From Phytophthora colocasiae (Eukaryota > Oomycota > Peronosporomycetes > Peronosporales > Peronosporaceae), in NCBI GenBank assembly GCA_018806915.1, contig JAGKQI010000076.1:310001-374000 (forward strand): a stretch of 64,000 nt of DNA. The letters run 5' to 3'. Each line of letters begins with the position of its first letter. Positions within the stretch are counted from its first letter, which is position 1. The position numbers were made by a program, and so were the translations under genes. The notes below the pieces were generated by a model. It was not told where the DNA came from, searched no databases, and saw nothing but the letters and a program-made list of their open reading frames with translations. Of the stretch, positions 53,004 to 62,634 are shown piece after piece.

Positions 53004-54588
53004 TTACTGTAGACCCTCCCAATACTTGCGCATCTTTGCGTCTTGCTTGGCAATGTATTGTCCTAGTAGAACCCTGACTTCTGTAGCCAGCGATTTCAAT
53101 GGTTCCCACGAATCTTCTACAGACTCTAAACCTTTCCAGCTTACTAGGACTTCATAGTCTTTGATTGAGGAGTTCCACCGGTGGTTTTTGAACCCATTAA
53201 CGGCCAAAATGATGCCCTGAGAGGCTACATGCTCTAGGATTTCTCTGTTACCTCTAGCTGACTGTCAGCATAAAACTTTAGGCGTGATGCCATGTACATC
53301 TAACTCCTCTCCTGTCACTAAATGACTGATTCTGAAGGAGTGGGAGTCTGCTCTGACCACTTTGTATGGTCCTTGCCATGTGACGAGGAGCTTGTTGCCC
53401 TTTTCTCGTCAACACGTGAGCGTAGTACATAGTCACCAATGTCAAAGTTACCAGGTTGTCACCTCTCTCTCTTTTGCTGAGAAGCCGCTGCTTGAGGCGG
53501 TGGTCTGTAATGGGTTGGTGCATTGCGCACAGACTAGATCGTAGCTCAGCTAGATGTTTGTCAATCGCTGCCGAAGTTTTGGGCAAAGCGACTAGCTTTT
53601 TGTTGCCCAGGTGGTAAAACTCTGCAAGCGGTGAAGGACATGGTAGCCCAGTGAAAAGTTCAACTGGCGCTCGATTGCCGAGCGAGGGGAGAGCCGTGTG
53701 ATTCAAGCTGGCTTGAACCAGTGGCACTAGGTAGACCCAATCTTTGTAGAAACTTTGTATTCCAGGGTCATTGCCCGCAGGACTTGTAGAATATCTCGAT
53801 TGACCCGTTCTACAGAGCCGTTAATCCATGGGCTGTATGCCAAGGTGAAGTGTTGTTGGCTCTTGAGTCTCTTTGAGAGCTCGGCCACGACTTCGTTTTT
53901 GAAATGACTACCGTTGTCGCTGACCCAGGTTGGAGGGACACCGAAACGACTATGCCAGTCAAGGATGGCTGCCGTTGCCACTGCACTGTCCGCAGTGTCA
54001 CACACGGCAAGCTCGCAGAAGTGCGTGGCGTGATCTTTTAGAACCAACAAGTATTTGCTAGTGCCAAAAGATTCGCCCATAGAAAGAAAATCCCAATGGA
54101 GGACTCCATTTCTTTCGTGACAGTCGATCGTTTCACCCCATGGGCGGTGAATCGTTCGTGGGCCCTTCACGTGCGGACAAAGTAGGCAGCTTGACACAAA
54201 CGTGTGTACCACGCCTCGGATATCGGGGACGTGGAAGACGCGTCGGAGGTGATTTACCATTGCGTTTTCTCCCCGGTGGCCTTGGGCCCCAGTGCGCGAT
54301 GACGCACAGTCGTTGGGTTAAGTCTGAGCTCGCTCGCGGTATCCAGATCCGCTCGTCAACACGTAGTACACCGTCACTGCCCCTGACAGCGCCTGCAGGT
54401 GCTTGCTGCTGCTGCTGTGTTGTTTGGATCTCATCTAGTGAAGGCCAGACAAATCCTTCGTCGTCCAATGGCCGGAGGATCTGCCTTGCGTCCGTTTGAT
54501 GTGTTGCTTGCTTACTCTTGGCTCGCTTCTTGGTAAAACGTTTCAACTTTACCTTCGTCGTCGGCTGCCCTGCCCATCGGGACAGCAT
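53004..54588 (-). pseudogene. pol: G2 integrase and chromodomain, frameshifted
   Basis: A zinc-binding region precedes MVNHLRRVFHVPDIRG and VSSCLLCPHVKGPRTIHRP. The core has GVLHWDFLSMGES (Asp), PTWVSDNGSHFKNEVV (Asp) and SPWINGSVERVNRDILQ (Glu), all within 53727-54260. A segment in other frames (PVELFTGLPCPSPL, 53278-53727) leads to a chromodomain at 53004-53207: DYEVLVSWKGLESVEDSWEP and ATEVRVLLGQYIAK. Chromodomains target integration to marked chromatin in chromoviruses. At least three frameshifts. Confidence 0.9.
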
Positions 54589-54594
54589 GTCGGC

Positions 54595-56238
54595 CTAGAC
54601 GTTGGCTTCGCCATCAACGTGTTCAATGACATACCGGTAAGGCATGAGCTTCAATGCCCATCGCAGTAACTTGCCTCGAATATGTTTCTTTATGCTTACG
54701 TGTGGAGCGAACACATGTATGAGGTTGCGGTGGTCACAGAATAGCCTAAAAGGCTTCGGTCGCATCAGTAGATAGTCTAGTTTTTCACAAGACACTACAA
54801 TTGGATACGCCTCTTTCTCAATGACTGTCCAGTTTAGTTGGGAGCCCTTGAAAGTACCGCTGAGGCACGTGAGTAGCTTGTGCTGCTGAGTAGCAACCGG
54901 TAGAGTAGCATCATAGTCCAGAACCTGGCTTACAATGACTGACCAACCGCAATCAGATGCATCTGAGCACACAATTGTAGTGGCGGAGTCGTCTGGTAGC
55001 GCTATAGTAGCGGATGTCGCCAGTAGGTCCTTTGTATTTTCGAAAGCTATTCGCTCTGTATCAGTCAATGTGACTGAGATGCCAGCCGCGACGCGCTTTG
55101 TGCGCTTTCCACCTTTCAGAGATTCATCAAGTCGCTGCTGGAGAGGCTCAACGGTGCGGAGCATAATCGACGACAGATTCCCTCACCCAGTTCGCAGCGC
55201 ACAGAAACTGTTGCAACTGGCCTGCCGTTTCTGGGTAAGGCATCGATCGTAGTACGTCAATGCGAGGCTGGATCGTGTGAAACACCATCACTGTCGATGA
55301 TGCGTCCACACCACTTCACAGATTGCTGGTAGATGCTGCTCTTCTTCGCGCTCAGCTTGAGCCCGTACGCAGCTACCAAGTCGAAAAACTCTTCCAGCTT
55401 AGCTACGTATTCGTCGATGTCATCGGCAAATAGGAGTAGATCATCAATCCAAATGACAATGGAAGTATACAGCATCGAATCGAAGCACCGCTCCATCGTC
55501 TGCTGAAAATGCACAGCGGCATCACAGCATCCCTGAGGAACACGACGTGGAGTGTATATTTTGGTGTCTGTAATGTACGACATTAGCTCTTGGCAGAGCT
55601 TATCTAGGGTAGCTGCCAAAAGCCTTTGAGCAGGTCAAATAACCCAAAATGTTTCTTGCCTCGAGTATGTTCGAGTAGAGTAGCCATGTGTGGCATCGTG
55701 CTAATCATTGCCTCTATGAGGTCGTTCACAACACGGTAGTCACAAGTCTGGCGATACGCGTCAGAATTTTCACCTGGCTTGCGTACTGGGAGCACTGGGC
55801 TAGCCCAACGGCTGCTGTGGTTTTCATACACCCAGCCTAGCTTTACGATCTTACCGTTAAATTCACGCAGGAAAGTTCGCACGGCCGGAGGATAGTGCCT
55901 CGGCTTACATTTGACTGCGCTGGCGCCTTCTTTAAGCCGGATCTTTAAGGGGTCCACTTTTGCAGGTGGATCATTGCCCAGTTCGAGTCTCCAGATATCG
56001 TGCTTGTCCACTATGGTGCGGAGCTGTTGCTCCAACCTCCGTGGAAAACCGTGCTCGAGTGCCTGGGCTACGAGTCTGTCGAGAGCATTTCGTAGGTCCT
56101 GGTCCGTGAAACGGGACGATAGAGTTATAAGGTCATCCTCAACTTCAACATCTGCATCCTCTTTGTCTTCAACTCGCACCGCTAATTGCTCCAATTGCCG
56201 GTCAATGTCGATTCCGAGCGATTTTAAGACATCTTGCC
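54595..56238 (-). pseudogene. pol: G2 reverse transcriptase and RNase H, frameshifted
   Basis: The protease end and RT start are in one frame (EFILGQDVLKSLGIDI, VKCKPRHYPPAVRTFL, RWASPVLPVRKPGE, HMATLLEHTRGKKHFGLFDL). RT then continues shifted (VPQGCCDAAVHFQQTMERCF, WIDDLLLFADDIDEYV, with IDD in place of YxDD). RNase H is in a third block (TIVCSDASDCGWSVIVS, VIEKEAYPIVVSCEKLDYL, FCDHRNLIHVF). An in-frame TAG at 54595-54597 splits EANV from ADMLSRW and would be one C-to-T step from CAG. Confidence 0.9.
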
Positions 56239-57316
56239 CTAATATGAACTCTGGTTCTTCACCTTCGATAATGAGGCACTCAACTGGCTCATGGAGCGAG
56301 ACGGCCCGGCTGCCGTATTCAGCAATAGACGAAGATGAACAGAGGACATACAATTGACCTCATGGTCTGCCACAGTCACGTTCACCACTGGGGTCTCAAG
56401 TGTCTGTACAGTCACAGATGGGTCCAGTTGTTGTACCTGCACAACATGCCGGATTCCAATGGCAGTTCTATCCGCACCGGTGTCGGCGCAAAAGGGCACC
56501 GACAGCACTCCATTGAGTAAAATAGACTTCTCTTCGGATGGTAGGCATTCCCGCAGACGCTTGAGTTTAGCTACGGTTCGCTTATTTCCGTCGTTCGATC
56601 GCTGTGCGCGGAGCTTGCGGCGGATGTCAGCTTTCTGGTCATCGGAAGCTGTTGGGCATTCCGATAGCCAATGCATCTCACTGCAATGGGGGCACGGCGT
56701 GGGCGGCACTTTGGGTCGCTCGGCAGTTGTCTTAGTAACCGGTCTTGGACCTGCACTACGGGGTTCACTATTGGGTTTGGGTTGTTTAGTTGGTTGCTTG
56801 TTAAGGCCAGGTTGAGATGGACGCTCACCACTACCGTCGCTTCTACCGCGCTTTGTGCGCTTCTGGCTCTGGTAAGCTCGCTCCTGGTCCAACGCCTTCT
56901 CTAGCACCAAGTCGTGCAGCAAGACCTCGTCTTCCTTTGCTTTACGCGCCTGGAAACGAATTGCCCGCTGTACTTCATCAAGTAGAGCTTTGGGCTTTAA
57001 TGACGCGATCAGTATGCGGCATAGTTGTTGCCTGCCATCCGATCCAGTGAAAAACTGATTCCAACCATGTTCGTCAATGATATCATGACAGCGTTTGAAA
57101 TACTGTATCACTCTTTCGCTCACGTCAGTTTCAGACATGTCCATGCGCAACTGGTCACGCATTTCCGCGTCGATGTCTGGAACGTCGTTGTTCTTCACAC
57201 TGGTGATAATCTTGTCGACCTCCGCCATGATATGATCGTCAGTGACGTCGTCAATCGAGATTTGCCAACGGAGGAGGCACCACATGCGGAGGAGCCCCTC
57301 GTCGAAGGTGTTCTTG
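56239..57316 (-). pseudogene. gag: G2 Gag C-terminal part and retropepsin
   Basis: Reads WCLLRWQISIDDVTDDHIM, then helical capsid-like sequence (VIQYFKRCHDIIDEHGWNQF), a basic Lys/Pro/Gln linker, a knuckle-like CPHCSEMHWLSECP, and a retropepsin LSVPFCADTGADRTAIGI (Asp-Thr-Gly) near 56480-56530. The upstream end at 57316 is where the hAT inserted; the first part of Gag lies at 62076-62300. Confidence 0.85.
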
Positions 57317-57663
57317 ACCGGGACTAGAGAATGTAAATGGATGAGGATAACCGGTTTGAACCGAATACAATTCGAATATCAACCGGTTAGAACCGGTCTT
57401 GAAAATATCCGAATCCAAACCGAATTAGAACCGGTTCAATCCGGTTAAACTAAAGCGTAATTGGACAGAATTTGAGCGAATCAAATCACGAAATAACTCT
57501 GTAAAATTTGCTGACTCTGTTTGATGTGATGCAGTTTATAATTTTCAAGAGATGAATATCACTAAGATCAGACAACAGAACCGTAAGTTACGGTCCGTAA
57601 CTCAGTCCCCTGGAACTGGCGTAGTCGCGGCACGCTGAGAGCTAAGCGCTAGTGTCAGTGGCA

Positions 57664-59782
57664 ATGAACACGGAAACCGACTACGTGTCCGTAGGAAGGG
57701 ACACAGACACAGCCTCCACTGTTTCCTCCTTCGGGTCCTCTTACCGAAGACGCACGCGAAAGAACGAGTCACCTGTTTTTAACTTTATTCACGAGCTAAG
57801 CACTGGTGAATTTCAGTGCATGGTCTGTTCTAGGGATGGGGTTACTCAGGTTTGGCGTTCTCGTTCAACGTCGAACTTTAAAGGTCACCTAGCCAAACAT
57901 CATGCTGACATCTACGGCATTGACATTGAAGTCTCTAGCACATTTTCCCGGCAGACGAGCCCGTGTTGAAGCTTTCATGACACCCGAAGCCACCAAGCAG
58001 TCTGACGAGAAACTTGTTGGGTGGATTATCTCCAACTCCCAGCCGTTCGCCGTTGTCGATCAAGATGCATTTGTGGAGTTTTGTAAGTCTCTACGTCCTG
58101 ACTATAATGTTCCCTGTCAGCAAACGATTCGAAAAAAAGTTATTCTTCAGTGGAAAGCTGAAAAAGAGGCTGTTCGCGTGGAAATCCGTCAGGAAGTTGA
58201 TGGTCGCCGAGTTAGCTTTACGACAGATTTGTGGACATCACCTTCGAAACAGGGTTATATGGTGATCACTATGCATTTTATTGATAGAAGTTGGAGGATG
58301 CGTTCTGTAATTATAGCTTTTACTCGAGTGATGTATCCACATACAGGCAAACGACTCGCTGAACACTTCGTAAGTGCTGTAAAGCGACATGGACTTCTCG
58401 CTTCTTTCATCTATTTGGACGGTTACAGCGGACAATGCTACAAACAATACGGCAATGATACTTCACCTGAACGACCGTTTGCAGCGCGAGGTCAACAGTC
58501 TTTTGCGAGCAGCAAATTATGGAGAGAGTGTACCTGGAACCTTACGAGCGCCAACTCCAACCGTTGTCCAGCTAAGATGCACTGCGCACGTGCTTCAACT
58601 TGCTGTGAAGGAAGGGCTCGATAAGTGTCCTTTAGTCGACACTGCTGTTGGCCATTTTCGAGACCTCGTCAAGAAAATCACGGAGTCAACAAAGTTGACC
58701 GAAGCTTTGGAACGTGTATGTGCTGACTTAGTGCACAAGTATATCACTCTGAAGATGGATGTAGTGACGAGGTGGAACAGCACATGGATAATGCTGGGAA
58801 GCCTAATTATGTTGAAGTTGCCCTTGACCGAGTTACTTCGTCGAATTCGCGAAAAAACTTCCTGGATATACGGGTTTCAGTATCAGCCCAATAGACCGTC
58901 TTGCTAAAGAGATTACCGAGGAGTGGTGGGGAGCTGTTGAAGCGCTTTACGACTTTCTTGAACCGATTAAGGAAGCCACCGATATGCTATCAGCGTCGAC
59001 ATATCAACATTTGGGATTCTTTTGCTGGCTTTCCATGTCATTCGATTTCACGCTACGGAAACCATAGAAGTCACAAGACGATCAGACATTGAACTTTGCT
59101 ATGACAGTGAAGTCGAAGCTGGATGAATACGCACCGAAGGTCAACACGCGAGAAGCAAGAATCGCCACAATATTAGACCCTAGGGCCAAGCAGCATCTCG
59201 ATGTCTTGGTAGACAACGTTGACCACGTCAAGCGAGAAGCTCATGACGAGTTTAATTTACTATCGCGAGAAATTCCAGACTCAGCAACAGCCAAACCGTG
59301 GGCCTCCGTCAGCGAGGAAGAAGAAAGGCAAGGCTCTTCGAGGCCTCCTCGCGCGCAGCACTAATCAGGACGGAACTGGTACTGGAATTGCCACTGACAA
59401 CGCTGGCCAAGATTGCGATATCGATGCGGATGCAAACCACTGTGGGTCCCAGAATCATGATGACTCATTCGCCCAAGAACTGGATCGATGGTTAGCTGCT
59501 GAAGGAATGAGCGAGATGACGGAAAGTAAAGATGTGTGCACTTGGTTCCGTGTCACGGGTGACGGCTATCCGCGGATCAAACTCATGGCTCACGACTTTC
59601 TGGCAATCACAGCCACATCAGTTCCAAGCGAAATTGCGTTTTCCGCAGCAGGTATCGCTCTTAGCAGCCGTCGTGCACGTTTGGGAGATGATGCAGTCCA
59701 AGCAATCTGTGAACTGAAGTCGTTTCGGAAGTTTAACCGTAGCTACACTGACGAACGAAGTGAGCAAGGCATAAATGTCTAG
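57664..59782 (+). pseudogene. hAT transposase with BED zinc finger, several frameshifts
   Basis: ATG at 57664 (MNTETDYVSVGRD). BED finger FQCMVCS ... RSTSNFKGHLAKHH lies at about residues 45-85. The frame then changes near 57940 (EKLVGWIISNSQPFAVVDQD, VSFTTDLWTSPSKQGYMVIT), near 58430 (TVTADNATNNTAMILHLND, RCTAHVLQLAVKEGL, DVVTRWNSTWIML) and again near 58890, 59090 and 59330. The dimerisation domain closes it (HDFLAITATSVPSEIAFSAA, ALSSRRARLGDDAVQAI), with TAG at 59780. All hAT domains are represented, so the ancestor was autonomous; this copy is dead unless the indels are errors. Confidence 0.9.
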
Positions 59783-59941
59783 AGCCCAGCTTATATTGGA
59801 GCTGATTCATGTGAGATTCAGCGGATTTCAAACGGTTCGTTTCCATTGTCTCTCGGAGCAACGCCAATAGGAACATCATCGCGATAGCCACGAAGGGGAG
59901 CCTCGAAAGCGTTCGGTGTAGCCAAAAAATGCAGACATTAT

Positions 59942-60190
59942 TCATCCACCTTCTCCAGCAAGACGTCCTGCAGCGTTTGACGCTCGAGTTTTGAGGAACT
60001 GTTCAAATCCAGCACTGATACGAACTTCCTTGGTTTGCTGATGTGAGCATTCCGACAGTGTTTTCTTCTTATTCGGGGCAACTAGAACGGGGATCGCACC
60101 ATACAACACCATAGGGTTGTCCAGTTCGTACTCGAACACATCAAGATTGTACAACCGGTACGGGTCAGTCACCACTTTCCTCTTGAGTGC
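59942..60190 (-). pseudogene. Glucosidase II alpha (GH31)-like fragment carried by the hAT
   Basis: The minus strand encodes [18 protein letters not shown] followed by [13 protein letters not shown], which strongly resembles the N-terminal region of ER glucosidase II alpha subunits (family GH31), where [22 protein letters not shown] is conserved. A one-base shift would continue it as NTVGM. The rest of the enzyme, including the catalytic domain, is absent. Recognition is from memory of the family motif. Confidence 0.5.
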
Positions 60191-60191
60191 T

Positions 60192-60880
60192 TTAGACGTG
60201 GATCTCCTGGATTACACTGTAAATACTTGCTGCTAAAGGTCCTGGGATGTTCCATGACATCAATTCTCCAATTCCCCTGACGTTGTACAGAATATCATAC
60301 GCCGTGTAGCAACCGATTTCCCAGTAAGATATGCCATCGCTTGTTGTTTGCTCCTTATCTTTAAAAGCGGAAATTCCATACACAAGTAACTCTGGAAAAA
60401 ATGCGAGTTTCGACCTTCACAAGGTACAAACGTCCCCTTTTCACTTCTACTCCTGGATCGTAATATCTTAATGCTGCGACCAGAAGCAACCGAGAAATTG
60501 GTGCGTTCGATTCCACCTGGAATACTATCCAACAGCTTTTCCGAGATAAACACATTCGACCGTGTTTTGGATACCGGTTTCTTCGTTGAGGATTTTGACT
60601 TTATCCCCTCTCCGTGCCTCACGTAATTCTCTTTCGGATGTGTCCACGTGTTGGTCATCAGTGGTGCTCGTTTCTGAAGTGTCGATCAAACCAGTTCCAT
60701 ATATCGCTAACTTCTTTCCTTGAGCTGCAGACAACGTCTTAAGAATAAGAAAATCTCCCGATACAATGAACTGGTCTACAAGTGTTCCAACGCGATCAGT
60801 AAGCGAGTTTCGTATTTTGATTCGCTTTAAGTAAGCTCGAACACGGAAGCCTCGATAAATTTTCTGAATGCACTTGTCTG
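60192..60880 (-). pseudogene. IQ-motif protein-like fragment carried by the hAT
   Basis: After a pyrimidine-rich acceptor-like TTTTGTGCAG near 60880, the minus strand reads CIQKIYRGFRVRAYLKRIKI, an IQ calmodulin-binding motif (IQxxxRGxxxR). SLTDRVGTLVDQFIVSGDFL and about 65 further residues follow, to a stop at 60525. Other frames continue with coherent sequence (AALRYYDPGVEVKRGRLYLV; IGCYTAYDILYNVRGIGELM) down to 60192. This looks like exons of a host gene with indels. The parent family was not identified beyond the IQ motif. Confidence 0.45.
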
Positions 60881-60967
60881 CACAAAATATTAAACAGAGT
60901 GAAAATGGGTCAAAGGCAGAATCCGAATATTCCTACCACTGTTTTCTCAAGTGTCCAAATTCTGATT

Positions 60968-61216
60968 TCATAGATTTTCTCTTTCCACCTCAGGAAGTGC
61001 TTCACGAAGAACAGATCGTCCAAAATTCGTAAACAACGCTTCCAAGACTTTTTGTTTTCGAGCTGAGAATACAGCATCAGTATCCTCAGTGAACACCAGT
61101 TTTCTCCGACATTTTGGTTCAATTGCTTTACTGAAAAATCGGCTTATCACATTTGCTGCTTTGGCTTTTGCTTGATCATGCATAAGGAATAGATTGTGCT
61201 TTTTAGTAGTAAACAT
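60968..61216 (-). pseudogene. Unidentified coding-like fragment carried by the hAT
   Basis: Minus-strand frame with LFLMHDQAKAKAANVISRFF and RRKLVFTEDTDAVFSARKQK. The AA-xxI-xRFF pattern could be a degenerate IQ helix, so it may be an upstream exon of the 60192-60880 fragment. 61217-61950 holds only AT-rich sequence and the right subterminal repeats. Confidence 0.35.
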
Positions 61217-62075
61217 GCGCCAAAATGGTTAGAACCTCAACTGCTGCCGACCAATAAACATCCACGTGAAAAGCTTTCAGCACCTTCTTCCATCTATGAA
61301 AGCGAAAAAGCACGAATCGATGTCTGCAACGTTCTCACTGCTAAATTCTGCACATATTGGCGAATCAACTTAATGTTCTTCTTCTCTGTAGCGACCGTAG
61401 AATTCGCTTTATCCGTTTGGAACAAGCCTCGTCATAGACATTGAACACGGCTACAACAGTAAAGCAGAGCTTGTCAGTCTAGAATCAAATAAATAAATCG
61501 ATCCTCAATTCCACGAAGGCTCAATAAGTCTCCAGAGACCATACTTACGTCAGTTGAACCCGGTTAAACGGCAGGGTCGTGGACAAAGAACAATGGCCAA
61601 CAAAAGATCAAAATTAACTCTTGTTTAGGTGAAGTAAGCTGCTCCGCCACGTCCCTAGCTGCAAGGACACTCCTCGTCGACCTTGTGAAAGCTACAGATG
61701 TAAGACGTCGCTTCTCTGACCTCCGTCTGCCGACGAATTTGCGATGAACGGGCGCAGAGCGGCAACTCGCACATTATATATATATTGATATCCACTTTTA
61801 ATAAGGAATTAGAGATCAAAATACAGCTCCTAATTCGCTAAAGGCAGGCATTTTTATATCCAATGGGCGCTGACATGGAAACTCTATAATTTAATTTAAG
61901 TCACAAAAGCGTTGGCATTTATGATTTGTTTGAAGAAGTAACCTGTATAAAACATTAACCGGTTTGAACCGGATCAAACCGGATAATCTGGTTTCAAATC
62001 CGGTTTTCAACCGGTTGTGTGAAAAAGGGCAAACCGATATCCGGTTGTAACCGGTTTACATTCTCTAACCGGGAC

Positions 62076-62300
62076 GATTAGATCGCCCGTATTGTCCTTA
62101 GCACGACTCTGGATTGTCTCTTCATACTCTCGGCGCTCTCGGCGCCACTTCACCAAGGCTGCATGTGAGGTGCTTGAGAGACGAGGAGGCAATATCGGCG
62201 TGAAGATCGGGGCGCCACGGTCCTGGTCATCATCATTCGAGGTCGTGTTGGTTTGACCGAGTCTTGGCCATCTTCGTGGTTCGAGCAGAAAACTGCTAAA
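62076..62300 (-). pseudogene. gag: G2 Gag N-terminal part
   Basis: Minus strand from near 62271 (ATG, MAKTRSNQ) with one shift into DDDQDRGAPIFTPILPPRL and SHAALVKWRRERREYEETIQ, ending DNTGDLIVPV at the hAT insertion. The reading continues at 57316 (NTFDEGLLRMWCL by eye across the junction). No primer-binding site could be matched to a tRNA at 62285-62308. Confidence 0.75.
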
Positions 62301-62308
62301 GAATTCTT

Positions 62309-62634
62309 TGTAGTGTCTGCAGGGAAATCGAAGACACACGGGGAGTCGGCAAGAAGCTCCCTGAAGGTTTTGCCGAAGTGTATTGCTAGTGGTAGATTGC
62401 AAAGTAGAGGTTGTTCCTAATTGCTAGCTTAGTTTACTAAATGCCGGAGGCATTGGCGCCATAGGCACTTGGTTGGCCACGGTGTGTGTCAACACATTTG
62501 TCGTTATGTCATCAACATTGTCGTGACGCCAATCTTGTTGTCAACAGCGTTGGCGTTATCGGCTTCCCGCAGCTCTGGCTGGAGTTGGCTGGGTGGATAC
62601 TGTGCATGAATATGCATGCCTTGGCAGCACTACA
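62309..62634 (-). repeat. G2 5' LTR (326 bp)
   Basis: Partner of 52366-52689. Followed by the second ACCAC target copy at 62635-62639. Confidence 0.94.

Larger units (their letters stand above)
57325..62067 (+). mobile_element. hAT DNA transposon (4743 bp) inside G2 gag, with cargo
   Basis: Perfect 13-bp terminal inverted repeats TAGAGAATGTAAA and an 8-bp target duplication ACCGGGAC (57317-57324 and 62068-62075). Subterminal clusters of AACCGGTT lie at both ends (57349, 57381, 57429; 61957, 62009, 62049, plus partial copies). It encodes a broken BED-type hAT transposase on the plus strand. A 2.2-kb right half holds minus-strand fragments that look like host genes. Confidence 0.95.
52366..62634 (-). 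mobile_element. Chromodomain Ty3/Gypsy element (G2) inside the PDR gene, itself carrying a hAT
   Basis: LTRs 52366-52689 and 62309-62634 with inverted termini TGTAGTG...CACTACA and a 5-bp target duplication ACCAC (52361-52365 and 62635-62639). Minus-strand order is Gag, retropepsin, RT, RNase H, integrase, chromodomain, polypurine tract. The LTRs differ at about four places, so it is older than G1 or the Copia. A 4.7-kb hAT sits in gag, leaving about 5.5 kb for G2 itself. All genes are frameshifted. Confidence 0.95.
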
